Assembly: GCA_028869185.1 (NCBI GenBank)
Contig: JAGWTA010000022.1
Span: 1 to 39,165 of the forward strand
From: Hyphomicrobiales bacterium
Lineage (GTDB): Bacteria > Pseudomonadota > Alphaproteobacteria > Rhizobiales > Beijerinckiaceae
DNA: 39,165 nucleotides
Direction: 5' to 3'
This document shows positions 29,910 to 38,170 of the stretch, piece by piece. The notes below the pieces were generated by a model. That model did not search any database. It was not told where the DNA came from and was given only the letters and a program-made list of their open reading frames with translations. Positions within the stretch are counted from its first letter, which is position 1, and every line of letters starts with the position of its first letter. Made by a program: the position numbers and the translations under genes.

Positions 29910-30761
29910 ATGGCCAACGCCTTCAGTCAGGGGCTGGCGAAAGTCGTCGATATCGGCGGCCGCGATCCGATTTTTGCGCGCATCCGTTCGGACGCCGAGG
30001 AAATCGTGCGCCGCGAGCCCGATCTCGCCGGTTTTCTTTATGCCAAGATCCTCATCCACGACTCGCTGGAACATGCCGTCGTGCATCGCGTCGCCGCGCG
30101 GCTCGATCATCCCGACCTTGCCGCCGACATGATCGAGCACGCCTATTGCGGCGTGCTGGAGGCCGATCCTTCGCTGGGCGAGGCGTTCCGCGCCGATCTG
30201 ATGGCGGTGTTCGACCGCGATCCGGCCTGCACGCGCCTCAGCGAGCCGCTTCTGTATTTCAAGGGCTACCACGCCATCCAGACGCATCGTCTGGCGCATG
30301 CGTTGTGGAAACAGGGGCGCAAGGATTTCGCGCTCTACCTGCAAAGCCGCTCCTCGGCGGTGTTCCAGACAGACATTCACCCGGCCGCGCAATTCGGCAA
30401 GGGGGTGTTTCTCGATCACGGCACAGGCCTCGTCGTCGGCTCGACCGCCGTCGTCGAGGATAACGTCTCGATGTTGCAGGATGTGACGCTCGGCGGAACG
30501 GGCAACGAGACGGGCGACCGTCATCCCAAGATCGAGCATGGCGTTCTGCTGGGCGCCGGCGCGAAGGTGCTCGGCAATATCCGGGTCGGCCATTGCGCGC
30601 GCGTCGCTGCGGGTTCTGTCGTGCTGCAGCCCGTGCCGCACAATACGACCGTCGCGGGCGTTCCGGCGCGCGTCGTCGGCGCGGCGGGCTGCGCCGAACC
30701 GGCGCGCACGATGGATCAGATTCTCGCGGACAAGGCGGGCGTTTTCGACGTGGCGCCTTGA
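29910..30761 (+). CDS. cysE: Serine O-acetyltransferase
   Basis: Catalyses the first step of cysteine synthesis, acetylation of L-serine. The 283-residue protein has the N-terminal helical domain (FARIRSDAEEIVRREPDLAGFLYAKILIHDSLEHAVVHRVAARL) and a C-terminal left-handed beta-helix of hexapeptide repeats. The active-site segment is DIHPAAQFGKGVFLDHGTGLVVGSTAVVEDNVSMLQDVTLGGTG. The ATG at 29910 is preceded by GCAGGAG; the upstream TTG at 29889 overlaps that site and is unlikely. Confidence 0.95.
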   Translation: MANAFSQGLAKVVDIGGRDPIFARIRSDAEEIVRREPDLAGFLYAKILIHDSLEHAVVHRVAARLDHPDLAADMIEHAYCGVLEADPSLGEAFRADLMAVFDRDPACTRLSEPLLYFKGYHAIQTHRLAHALWKQGRKDFALYLQSRSSAVFQTDIHPAAQFGKGVFLDHGTGLVVGSTAVVEDNVSMLQDVTLGGTGNETGDRHPKIEHGVLLGAGAKVLGNIRVGHCARVAAGSVVLQPVPHNTTVAGVPARVVGAAGCAEPARTMDQILADKAGVFDVAP

Positions 30762-30819
30762 AGCCGCGGCCGCTTCATGGCAACTCGTCTGCAAGGATGA
30801 GCGCGGTGTGGAGCGGCAA

Positions 30820-31224
30820 GTGAACAAAGACGAAATCGCCAAATTGCAGGCCTTTCTGCGCCGGTCTTTCGGCAATGACGGCATTCGCGTGTCGCCCGAT
30901 CCGAAAAATGCGACCGAGGCCGCCGCTGTGCAATTCGGAGAACGCCGCATTGCAACGATCACGATCGACGATGAGGACGGCGACCGTTCCTTCGCCTTCG
31001 CGATGAAGATTCCGGTCGGCCGCGAAGTGCTGCAGGAATATCTGCGCCGCCTGTTCGAGAACGACAAGCTCAAGCTCGTCGCGCGCGGCCGCAAGACCGA
31101 TTCCGTCGAACTCAACAATGGCGAGGATTTTCTCGGCGTGATCTCCGCCGATGACGCCAAGGGATCGAGCTTCACGCTGCAGATCGCCATTCTCGATTTC
31201 GATCTCGAGGACGACGAATTCTAA
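30820..31224 (+). CDS. Tandem DUF3126-like protein
   Basis: A 134-residue acidic protein. The C-terminal half (EVLQEYLRRLFENDKLKLVARGRKTDSVELNNGEDFLGVISADDAKGSSFTLQIAILDFDLEDDEF) matches the short alphaproteobacterial DUF3126 family. The N-terminal half (NKDEIAKLQAFLRRSFGNDGIRVSPDP and the ITIDDEDGDRSFAFAMKI strand pattern) looks like a second, diverged copy of the same fold. DUF3126 proteins are normally about 65-75 residues. The GTG at 30820 is preceded by GGAG at 6 bases; a GTG at 30808 is possible. Function is unknown. Confidence 0.8.
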   Translation: MNKDEIAKLQAFLRRSFGNDGIRVSPDPKNATEAAAVQFGERRIATITIDDEDGDRSFAFAMKIPVGREVLQEYLRRLFENDKLKLVARGRKTDSVELNNGEDFLGVISADDAKGSSFTLQIAILDFDLEDDEF

Positions 31225-31239
31225 AGTCTTGAACCGCCG

Positions 31240-31896
31240 TCAGCGCCCGAGCATCGACTGGACGAGCGCACGCGCGCCGTCCGCAATGCGCTCCCATTGC
31301 GGAAGCAGATCGCGACTGAATCGCACATCCACGTCGAGCGGGCCGATCTCCGCCGCATAAAGACAGGTGTCGGGCAGGCCGTCCGGTTTTGCCGAAGGAT
31401 GCGGGCAGCGCGCGGCGAAACTCTGGCCATCGGGCGGCGCGAAAAACAGATCCTCGCCCTCGTAGGCGCTTCCGTCCTGAAAGGAGCGCATGACGAGGCC
31501 CGAGCCCTGATCGACGACATCGGGCGAAAGCATGCTGGCGTAGAGCTGCGCCGTCCGGTCCTGCGGCGCCACCAGATTCTTGTCGTGCGGGCGCAAGCTC
31601 AGAAAAACGATGGGCGCGATATCGCGCGCGCCGGAGGCGGGCAGCGCCACGGCGAGCGCGCCGGCGGGCGCGAATTTCGGGAAGGTCGCGGCGAGTTCGA
31701 GCGCGTTCAGGCGCCCGCCCGCCTGTCCTGCTGGAAATCGCGCATAGGCGGGCGCATATAGAAGGCGCGTGTCGTCGAGCAGCGTTTCGACTGCGGCGGG
31801 CGGATCGCCGGCGCGGCCCGCCAGAAACCAGTAGAGGCCGGCCGCCGCCGCGACGACGGAGGCCAGCATTGTTATGATGCGTGCGAGCGAGATCAT
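31240..31896 (-). CDS. Membrane-anchored hypothetical protein
   Basis: A 218-residue protein with one N-terminal hydrophobic segment (about residues 4-24, [22 protein letters not shown]), so either signal-anchored in the inner membrane or secreted. The rest appears periplasmic, with two cysteines ([16 protein letters not shown]) that could form a disulfide. No family is recognised, though homologues beside hisI are plausible in Hyphomicrobiales. The ATG at 31896 starts just ahead of the anchor. It is divergent from hisI with a 12-base gap, so their promoters must overlap the genes. Confidence 0.7.
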   Translation of the reverse strand: MISLARIITMLASVVAAAAGLYWFLAGRAGDPPAAVETLLDDTRLLYAPAYARFPAGQAGGRLNALELAATFPKFAPAGALAVALPASGARDIAPIVFLSLRPHDKNLVAPQDRTAQLYASMLSPDVVDQGSGLVMRSFQDGSAYEGEDLFFAPPDGQSFAARCPHPSAKPDGLPDTCLYAAEIGPLDVDVRFSRDLLPQWERIADGARALVQSMLGR

Positions 31897-31908
31897 GGCG
31901 CGGCGATT

Positions 31909-32346
31909 ATGACAGATTCGCACGCCGAACCGGCGGAGCTATTCGTGAGTGGATCGGAATTTCCCAGTCTGGCCGACAAGACCATGCTCGAAGAGGGCGG
32001 CGTTTTTGCGCCTAAATTCGACAAGGACGGCCTCATCGTCTGCTTCGCCATCGAGGCGCGCACGCGCGAACCGCTGATGGTCGCCTATATGAACGCCGAG
32101 GCGTTGCGCCTCACGCTGGAGACCGGCGTGGCGCATTACTGGTCGCGCTCGCGCAAGGCGCTCTGGCGCAAGGGCGACACATCCGGCCAGACGCAAAAAC
32201 TGATCGAAATGCGCGTCGATTGCGATCAGGACGCCTTGTTGCTGATGGTTGAGCCGCAAGGCGACGGCGGCGCCTGCCACACGGGCCGCAAATCCTGTTT
32301 CTATCGGGCGGTGGAAGGCGGCGCGTTAGCTTTTCGTCAAACTTAA
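31909..32346 (+). CDS. hisI: Phosphoribosyl-AMP cyclohydrolase
   Basis: The third step of histidine synthesis, opening the adenine ring of PR-AMP. The 145-residue enzyme has [23 protein letters not shown] and the metal site [29 protein letters not shown] (Cys105, Asp106 and Asp108, Cys123, Cys130). The PR-ATP pyrophosphatase domain (HisE) is absent, as usual in alphaproteobacteria where it is separate. Other his genes are not adjacent. Confidence 0.96.
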   Translation: MTDSHAEPAELFVSGSEFPSLADKTMLEEGGVFAPKFDKDGLIVCFAIEARTREPLMVAYMNAEALRLTLETGVAHYWSRSRKALWRKGDTSGQTQKLIEMRVDCDQDALLLMVEPQGDGGACHTGRKSCFYRAVEGGALAFRQT

Positions 32347-32438
32347 TTCAAATTAGCGCGGGATTTGGTCGCATTTTAGGTGATAATGACGTTGCGGACA
32401 TCCGCACCGGGATGCGCCGCAGGCCTGAGAGGCCGGTT

Positions 32439-33425
32439 ATGTTGCGTCGTGTGCAAAACCTGTTCGCGGAATCGAAATCATCGGGCAAGGGCGCGCGCCC
32501 GGTTCGCGTTGGTCTGGCGCTCGGCTCGGGCGTTGCGCGCGGATGGCACCACATCGGCCTGTTGCGCGAGTTCGACGCAGCCGGGCTGAAGCCGGATGTG
32601 ATCGCGGGAACATCCATCGGCGCACTCGTCGGCGGTTTTTACGCAGCCGGCAAACTCGACGATCTCGAAAGTTTCGCGCGCGCCATGAATCGCGGGCGCA
32701 TGTTGTCGCTGCTTGATTTTTCGTTGCGCGGCGGGGCGCTTTTCAGCGGGGCGCGCCTGCGCTCGCGGCTCGAAAATCATCTGCGCGGCCTCGATATCGA
32801 GGCGTTGCCCATTCCCTTCGCCGCGGTGACGACGGAAATTGCGACCGGCCATGAAGTGTGGGTCAGCAAGGGTTCGCTCTGCCGGGCCATGAATGCGTCC
32901 TACGCCTTGCCTGGCCTGCTCGAGCCCGTGGCGATCGACGATCGCATGCTGGTCGACGGCGCGCTGGTCAATCCCGTGCCGGTGTCTGTGGTGCGCGCGA
33001 TGGGCGCCGATGTCGTGGTGGCGGTCAATCTGGTTTCGGACACGATGTTCCGCGGCACGGCCATCGGCGACCGCCAGGTGGGCGAGGGCGCTGCGCGCGC
33101 GATCGAACAGAAGGTGCAACGCGAAGGCGACGCGTCCTGGTTCGGCGGCATCAAGGGGCGTCTGACGCGGCGCAACGACGCCGGCCATTCGCTCGCTCAG
33201 GTGATGCTGGACGCATTTTCGATCACGCAGGATCGCATCGCGCGTTCGCGGCTTGCGGGCGATCCGCCGGATGTGCTGATCAATGCGCGCCTCGAGCAGT
33301 TCGGCCTGTTCGATTTCCACCGCGCGCCGGAAATGATCGAACTCGGGCGCGAGGTCGCGCGCCGCCGTTTGCCGGACATTCTCGAACATATCGAGGCAGC
33401 GCGCGCGGGCGCGCTGCAGCATTAA
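32439..33425 (+). CDS. Patatin-like phospholipase (RssA/NTE type)
   Basis: A 328-residue serine hydrolase of the patatin family. It has the oxyanion motif LGSGVARGWHHIGLL, nucleophile Ser59 in GTSIG, and the catalytic Asp in VDGALVNPVPVSVVRAMGADVVVAV. It likely deacylates membrane lipids or acts as a lysophospholipase; substrate is not visible. The ATG at 32439 follows GAGAGG at 6 bases, better than the ATG at 32412. It ends 6 bases from the convergent CBS gene. Confidence 0.92.
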   Translation: MLRRVQNLFAESKSSGKGARPVRVGLALGSGVARGWHHIGLLREFDAAGLKPDVIAGTSIGALVGGFYAAGKLDDLESFARAMNRGRMLSLLDFSLRGGALFSGARLRSRLENHLRGLDIEALPIPFAAVTTEIATGHEVWVSKGSLCRAMNASYALPGLLEPVAIDDRMLVDGALVNPVPVSVVRAMGADVVVAVNLVSDTMFRGTAIGDRQVGEGAARAIEQKVQREGDASWFGGIKGRLTRRNDAGHSLAQVMLDAFSITQDRIARSRLAGDPPDVLINARLEQFGLFDFHRAPEMIELGREVARRRLPDILEHIEAARAGALQH

Positions 33426-33431
33426 GGCCGA

Positions 33432-33863
33432 TCAGGCGCTGGCGATATATTCGCGCAGGGCGCGGTGTTCGTTCTCGATGGATTCGACGCGCACCTTCAC
33501 GACGTCGCCGATCGATATGACGCCGATCAGCTTGCCGTCGCGCAGAACGGGAATGTGACGGAAACGGCCTTGCGTCATCGTTTCCATCGTTTCCTCGACC
33601 GAGGCCTGTTCGCCCGTCGTGACGACTTTCTTCGTCATGTGCTGCGTGACCGGATCGCTCAGCGCCGCACCGCCGCCAGCGGAAACGGCGCGCACGATGT
33701 CGCGTTCGGAAAGAATGCCGAGCACGGCGCCGTCAGCGTCGCAAACGACGACTGCGCCAATGCGATGTTTGGCGAGTGTGTCGGCGACATCCCGAATGGT
33801 CTGATGCGGCGATGCTGTAATGATCGCGTGGCCTTTGCCCGCAAGTATGCGTGCGACTGTCAT
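33432..33863 (-). CDS. CBS-domain pair protein
   Basis: A 143-residue protein made of two CBS domains: residues ~10-60 (ASPHQTIRDVADTLAKHRIGAVVVCDADGAVLGILSERDIVRAV) and ~75-128 (MTKKVVTTGEQASVEETMETMTQGRFRHIPVLRDGKLIGVISIGDVVK). Such stand-alone pairs bind adenosine nucleotides and sense energy or redox state. The partner is unknown. It is often found next to the patatin gene in rhizobia-related genomes, from memory. Confidence 0.93.
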   Translation of the reverse strand: MTVARILAGKGHAIITASPHQTIRDVADTLAKHRIGAVVVCDADGAVLGILSERDIVRAVSAGGGAALSDPVTQHMTKKVVTTGEQASVEETMETMTQGRFRHIPVLRDGKLIGVISIGDVVKVRVESIENEHRALREYIASA

Positions 33864-33926
33864 GGCGAGCCTCCCTCCAGATAGCCATGCCGTCGCCTTT
33901 CGGCGGCGTATTGCGACAAGGATGCG

Positions 33927-34745
33927 TCAGGCTGTCGCATCGTGCAAGCGGTTTGGCGCGGGATCGAGAAGCGAAAACGCGAGCAGACCGAAAATCATCC
34001 CGCCGATATGCGCTTCCCATGCGATCGGCGCGCCATCGCCCATCGCGAGCGGCGCCAGCGCGCCGAAGATGAAGTTGGCGACAAACCAGAAAGCCAGAAA
34101 TGTGACCGCGCGACTCTCGCGCCAGAAACGCGACAAGGGCGGGGCGGGGCGCCTGTAGGACGAAAGGTCGCGCGTTGCGGGCGCAGGCCCGAGTGGTCCA
34201 TTGGCGGCGAAGGCAAAACGCGCCGCCGCGCCCATCGCGCCTGAAACGCCGGCCGAGGCGCCGATCACCGGATCGAGGCCGAAGGGATGTGCGAGGAAAT
34301 GGGCGAGCGCGCCGGCGATCGAGGCGCCGGCGAACAGAAGATAAAACCGGGCCGCGCCGAACCGGCGCGCGAGCGCAACGCCAAAGGCGAGCAACCAGAC
34401 AGCGTTCATGCCCAGATGCGACCATGATCCGTGCAGAAAGGCGTAGGTCAGCGGCGAGAACCAGCGCGGCGCGGCGCCAATGAGTTCTGCGGCCTCGCGC
34501 GGGGCGGCGGCGATCATGGGATCGGCGGCGTGCGCGAAAGCGTTCGGCGCAAAGAAGGCCGAAAAATTGCCGGGCGTGAAGGCGAGCTTGCGCACGAGCG
34601 CAGCGTCGACGTCGGCGTCGAGAAACTGGCGCAGCCCGTGGATGATCGTCAAAAGCCCGAGCAGGGCGAATACGATGCGCGCGGCGCTGTCGAAAGCGCT
34701 GTCGCCATTGGCGCCGTTGCGGGCCGGGTCGTCTTGTCGAGAAAT
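33927..34745 (-). CDS. Rhomboid intramembrane serine protease, apparent ATT start
   Basis: A 272-residue rhomboid with about six to seven membrane helices. The catalytic pair is visible: Ser in GASAGVSGAMG and His in AHIGGMIFGLLAF; HGSWSHLGMNAVWLLAFG is the conserved helix 2 region. No ATG or GTG exists in frame upstream of the first helix. AGAAGGAG on the minus strand (34752-34759) lies 7 bases ahead of an ATT at 34745, giving a natural N-terminus SRQDDPARNGANGDSAFDSAARIVFALLG. A TTG at 34931 would add 62 non-homologous residues and has no such site. Family call is firm; the start is inferred. Confidence 0.85.
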   Translation of the reverse strand: MSRQDDPARNGANGDSAFDSAARIVFALLGLLTIIHGLRQFLDADVDAALVRKLAFTPGNFSAFFAPNAFAHAADPMIAAAPREAAELIGAAPRWFSPLTYAFLHGSWSHLGMNAVWLLAFGVALARRFGAARFYLLFAGASIAGALAHFLAHPFGLDPVIGASAGVSGAMGAAARFAFAANGPLGPAPATRDLSSYRRPAPPLSRFWRESRAVTFLAFWFVANFIFGALAPLAMGDGAPIAWEAHIGGMIFGLLAFSLLDPAPNRLHDATA

Positions 34746-34751
34746 GGTCTG

Positions 34752-34759
34752 GCTCCTTC
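34752..34759 (-). promoter_or_regulatory. Strong ribosome site ahead of the rhomboid ATT codon
   Basis: AGAAGGAG on the minus strand, with the AAGGAG core (34753-34758) spaced 7 bases from ATT at 34743-34745. No ATG, GTG or TTG lies at usable spacing. Confidence 0.6.
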
Positions 34760-35110
34760 TGGCCCGCGGGAAAGGCGTTGGAGCATCGCCTTTCCCGCCG
34801 CCGAACCGCAAACGCCAATCCTTATCTGGATCGCGATCCGATTTTGGACCGTATGCGTCGCGAAATGAACCGCCATATTTACTTTTCGCTGCAATCGCCG
34901 GTGGCCTGGAGCGTCGGCCCCGTCGCTGCAACGTTCGAAAACTATGCCATTCGTCACGTTAGGGGGCAATCCAAACTCCGCGTTAATCTTAATGCGCGCG
35001 CCGCCGCGTCTGGCGCGCCGCTTGCTGCCTGAGGAGCCAGTGGGCTGCGGGGGCAGGCCTCTGTTCCGAAAACGAACACCGGAGGCCCGAACCGGGCGAG
35101 GGCGTGCGAG
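34760..35110. other. ~350-base divergent intergenic region
   Basis: It lies between the rhomboid (minus) and PAS_5 (plus) genes. Open frames here are shadow-like and none has both a good start and recognisable product. It presumably holds two promoters; I see no clear -35/-10 pair, riboswitch or terminator. Confidence 0.45.
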
Positions 35111-35695
35111 ATGAGACAAGCGGCGACGCAGCAGATTTATGCCTATTGGAACGATTTGCGGAAGGAGCGGTCCGCGCCTGAAAGGACCGACATCGACCCT
35201 TCGGCCATTCGCGGCGCGCTGGCGGAAACCTTCATCATCGAGGCCGACGAGGCCGGGACATTTCCGCTGCGGCTTTCGGGCGGGCGCCTCAATGCGCTTT
35301 CGATGAACGAGTTGAAGGGCCGATCCTTCGCCAATCTGTGGGGCGCCGATGCGCCGCAGGTCGTCGCGCTGCTGCGCACCGTGATGGATGGGGCGGCGCC
35401 GGTGGTGGCGGGCGCGCGCGGGGCGCCGGCGGGACGCGATGTGCTGGATGTGGAAATGCTGTTCCTGCCGTTGCGGCATTTCGGCAAGACGCATGCGCGC
35501 ATTCTGGGCGCGATCGCCTATTCGGGCGCGCCGGCCTGGCTTGGCCTTCTCCCGGTCGAGCGGCTCGAACTCAAGTCCCTGCGCATCCTGCGCCCGGAAG
35601 AGGCGCGGGCGCTTGGCGTGCGTCCTTCCGTGAATCGCTTCCGGCGCGCGGGGGACGCGCCGACGCTGCGGGTCATCCCCGGCGGGCGGACGTAA
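35111..35695 (+). CDS. PAS_5 family protein
   Basis: A 194-residue single-domain protein of the alphaproteobacterial PAS_5 type. It has YWNDLRKERSAPERTDIDPSAIRGALAETFIIEAD, then PLRLSGGRLNALSMNELKGRSFANLWG, and LFLPLRHFGKTHARILGAIAYSGAPAWLG. These small PAS proteins have no output domain and unknown ligand. It is 57 bases upstream of the PilZ gene on the same strand and may be cotranscribed, which would link it to cyclic-di-GMP signalling. Confidence 0.9.
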   Translation: MRQAATQQIYAYWNDLRKERSAPERTDIDPSAIRGALAETFIIEADEAGTFPLRLSGGRLNALSMNELKGRSFANLWGADAPQVVALLRTVMDGAAPVVAGARGAPAGRDVLDVEMLFLPLRHFGKTHARILGAIAYSGAPAWLGLLPVERLELKSLRILRPEEARALGVRPSVNRFRRAGDAPTLRVIPGGRT

Positions 35696-35752
35696 ATCAG
35701 GCCTTAACCCGCGTCCCTTAAGGTCCGCGCTGTGTGACCTTGGGATCAAGAC

Positions 35753-36364
35753 GTGTTGCAAAACAGGGCGATAAGCGTTCCGAAACCGCTGGAGCTGCGG
35801 CGCCATCGCCGCGCTGCGGTTTCCATTCCCGGTCGCTACATGCTTGAAAACCGTAGGGAATTCGACTGCCGCCTGATGGATATTTCGGTCGGCGGGCTTG
35901 CCGTGGCCGCCCCCTCGAAGGGCGCTGTGGGCGAGAAGGTGGTGTTTTATTTCGAGGATATCGGACGCCTCGAAGGCATGGTCGTGCGCTCGTTCGACGA
36001 TGGTTTCGCCGTTGTGATGGCTTTGGCGCCCAACAAGCGCGAACGTCTCGCCGATCTTTTGACGTGGTTAGTCAATCGCGAAAATGTCGGCGCGGTGTCG
36101 GATCGCAAGCACAAGCGCATCACGCCGCGCAACAGGATCGCGGACATGACGATCGTGGCGACCGGCCGCCGTCACGAGGTCGAGGTCATCGACGTGTCTC
36201 AGTCGGGCGTCGGCGTCAAAACAACGGTTGCGCCGGAAATCGACACGCGCGTCGAGATCGGCAAACGGTCCGGGCGGATCGTGCGTCACTTCCCCGACGG
36301 TCTCGCCGTTGTGTTCAACCGTCTTATTCCCATCGAGGAGTTCGACGAGGACATCATCCTCTAA
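35753..36364 (+). CDS. Double PilZ-domain cyclic-di-GMP receptor
   Basis: A 203-residue protein with two PilZ domains. Domain 1 has RRHRR (RxxxR) and DISVGG (about 16-49). Domain 2 has RKHKR and DVSQSG (about 117-152). Both carry the residues needed to bind cyclic-di-GMP. The C-terminus RLIPIEEFDEDIIL is acidic. The GTG at 35753 lacks a clear ribosome site, so the start could be slightly different. It is a likely effector for the two cyclic-di-GMP enzymes in this window. Confidence 0.88.
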   Translation: MLQNRAISVPKPLELRRHRRAAVSIPGRYMLENRREFDCRLMDISVGGLAVAAPSKGAVGEKVVFYFEDIGRLEGMVVRSFDDGFAVVMALAPNKRERLADLLTWLVNRENVGAVSDRKHKRITPRNRIADMTIVATGRRHEVEVIDVSQSGVGVKTTVAPEIDTRVEIGKRSGRIVRHFPDGLAVVFNRLIPIEEFDEDIIL

Positions 36365-36389
36365 TCGACTGTGCCGGCTCGTCAGTCGA
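36365..36389. other. Inverted repeat between convergent genes
   Basis: TCGACTG (36365-36371) pairs with CAGTCGA (36383-36389) across an 11-base loop, straddling the stop of the gamma-carbonic-anhydrase-like gene. There is no T run; it is a possible weak terminator for both directions. Confidence 0.35.
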
Positions 36390-36912
36390 GCGCCTTGAGG
36401 CTTTTGCGAAACGCAGCCGCGCGGTGGGCGTAAACGGCCGATGTCATGCGCCCGGCATTGGCCTGCGCGCCCTCCATAATGCGCGCGACTTTGGCAGGCG
36501 AGCCGACAATCAGCGCGTTGTCGGGGAATTCCTTGCCTTCTGTCACCAGCGCATTTGCGCCGACGAGACAGCCTGCGCCGATGCGCGCGCGGTTGAGAAC
36601 CGTCGCGCCCATGCCGATGAGCGCGCCGGCGCCGATCGTGCAGCCATGAAGAATGACGTTGTGTCCGATCGAGGCTTCCTCGCCAAGCTCGATCGGGCAA
36701 CCGGGATCTGTGTGCAGCACGCAGCCGTCCTGCACGTTCACGCGCGGGCCGAGCGTGATCCACTCGTTGTCGCCGCGGATGACCGCGTTGAACCACACGC
36801 TGGCGCCTTTGCCGATGCGCACCTTGCCGATGATCTGCGCGCCGGGCGCAATGAAGCAATCGCCATCTTCGGGCAAAACGGGGCTGACGCCGTCGAAAGA
36901 ATACAGCGGCAT
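36382..36912 (-). CDS. Gamma-carbonic-anhydrase-like hexapeptide protein
   Basis: A 176-residue left-handed beta-helix protein (YrdA/PaaY/gamma-CA group). It has SVWFNAVIRGDNEWITLGPRVNVQDGCVLHTDPGCPIELGEEASIGHNVILHGCTIG, with the three metal histidines in LHTD and GHNVILH in the family positions. It may be an active carbonic anhydrase or a metal-binding acyl-thioesterase-like protein; sequence alone cannot decide. Its ATG shares one base with the folE stop (TGATG), so it is translated with folE. Confidence 0.9.
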   Translation of the reverse strand: MPLYSFDGVSPVLPEDGDCFIAPGAQIIGKVRIGKGASVWFNAVIRGDNEWITLGPRVNVQDGCVLHTDPGCPIELGEEASIGHNVILHGCTIGAGALIGMGATVLNRARIGAGCLVGANALVTEGKEFPDNALIVGSPAKVARIMEGAQANAGRMTSAVYAHRAAAFRKSLKALD

Positions 36913-37541
36913 CAGCGACCCCGAACCAGCGACATGAAGCGCATCTGTTCGGCCGGATCGTCGCGGAACACGCCGGTGAAACGGCTGGTGACCGTCAGCG
37001 CGCCCTGTTTCTGAACGCCGCGCATCGACATGCACATGTGCTCGGCTTCGATCAGAAGCGCGACGCCGCGCGGATTGAGATGTTCTTCGAGCGCCTCGAC
37101 GATCTGCGCGGTCATCGTTTCCTGCGTCTGCAGGCGGCGGGCGTAAATGTCGACGAGACGGGCGAGCTTCGACAGGCCGACGACGCCCTCGCGCGGGTAA
37201 TAGCCGACATGCGCCTTCCCGAAGAAGGGCACCATGTGGTGTTCGCAATGCGTGTAGAAGGGGATGTCGCGCACGAGAACCATGTCGTCGTAGCCGGCGA
37301 CTTCCTCGAAGACGCGCGACAGCACGTCCTTGGGGTTTTGCCCGTAGCCCTGGAACAATTCCTCGTAAGCCCGTGTGACGCGCGCCGGCGTGTCGAGAAG
37401 GCCTTCGCGCGTCGGGTCATCGCCCGCCCAGGCGATCAATGTGCGCACAGCGGCCTCTGCCTCTGCGCGAGAGGGGCGTTTTACCGAATTCTTGTCCGTC
37501 TTGCTGTTTTGGGCAGACAAGGTCTTAACCACCTGATCCAT
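36912..37541 (-). CDS. folE: GTP cyclohydrolase I
   Basis: The first enzyme of folate/tetrahydropterin synthesis, converting GTP to dihydroneopterin triphosphate. The 209-residue protein has the zinc ligands Cys99 and His102 ([21 protein letters not shown]) and Cys170 ([26 protein letters not shown]). The first ~30 residues ([17 protein letters not shown]) are a polar lead. It is the first gene of a two-gene unit with the gamma-CA-like gene. In a methylotroph it would also supply pterin for one-carbon carriers. Confidence 0.97.
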   Translation of the reverse strand: MDQVVKTLSAQNSKTDKNSVKRPSRAEAEAAVRTLIAWAGDDPTREGLLDTPARVTRAYEELFQGYGQNPKDVLSRVFEEVAGYDDMVLVRDIPFYTHCEHHMVPFFGKAHVGYYPREGVVGLSKLARLVDIYARRLQTQETMTAQIVEALEEHLNPRGVALLIEAEHMCMSMRGVQKQGALTVTSRFTGVFRDDPAEQMRFMSLVRGR

Positions 37542-37662
37542 GTGGAGCCTCCGGGATTACAGACCCAAAAACGCCTGAAGGGCCTGGATGTTCCCTCGCG
37601 CCGTTTTCGCCCTATATTCCTATGGTCGCGCCGCAGAACGGCGCAATCTGCCGAAGGTAATC

Positions 37663-38100
37663 GTGCTCGACGAGATTTACAATGCGCGCGTCCTCGAACT
37701 GGCCGCCAATATCCCGCGCCTTGGCCGCCTGGCGGCGCCGCAGGGCACAGCCAGAGCCCATTCCAAACTCTGCGGCTCGACCGTGACGGTCGATGTCGCC
37801 TTGAAAGACGGCCGCGTTTCAGACTTTGCGCATGACGTAAAGGCATGCGCGCTGGGCCAGGCGTCGTCCTCCATCATGGCGCGGCATGTCATCGGCGCGA
37901 CGCCTGCGCAATTGCGCGATCTCAGCGCCCGCATGCGCGCGATGCTGAAGGAAAACGGGCCCGCGCCCGATGGCGAGTGGGCCGAACTTTCCGTGCTGGA
38001 GCCGGTGCGCGATTTCAAGGCGCGCCACGCCTCGACGCTGCTGACCTTCGAGGCGACGGCGGAAGCGGCGACGAAGGCGGAGGAAGCCGCGCGCGGCTAA
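37663..38100 (+). CDS. IscU-like iron-sulfur scaffold protein
   Basis: A 145-residue protein of the IscU/NifU N-terminal family (alphaproteobacterial subgroup). It starts at GTG 37663, preceded by GAAGG, giving the family N-terminus DEIYNARVLELAANIPRLGRL. Cys37 (KLCGSTVTVD) and Cys62 (KACALGQASSSIM) match two of the three cluster ligands. The third cysteine position is replaced in FKARHASTLLTFEA (Arg121-His122), and the CGD aspartate is Ser. It may still bind a cluster with non-Cys ligands or act otherwise. It is divergent from folE. Confidence 0.87.
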   Translation: MLDEIYNARVLELAANIPRLGRLAAPQGTARAHSKLCGSTVTVDVALKDGRVSDFAHDVKACALGQASSSIMARHVIGATPAQLRDLSARMRAMLKENGPAPDGEWAELSVLEPVRDFKARHASTLLTFEATAEAATKAEEAARG

Positions 38101-38170
38101 GCCGCGTTGCGCGTTTGCGCGGGCGCTGCGTCGCGCGGCCATTTGTCGCGCCCGTTCCGCATTGCAGAGA

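Noticed and set aside
34778-35032. An 84-codon plus-strand frame in the rhomboid/PAS gap
   Set aside because: No ribosome site, no recognisable product, and part of it lies within the rhomboid leader region. Kept as intergenic.
34649-35806. A 385-codon minus-strand frame over the PAS_5 gene
   Set aside because: Shadow of PAS_5 and the intergenic region; Arg/Gln-rich with no domain.
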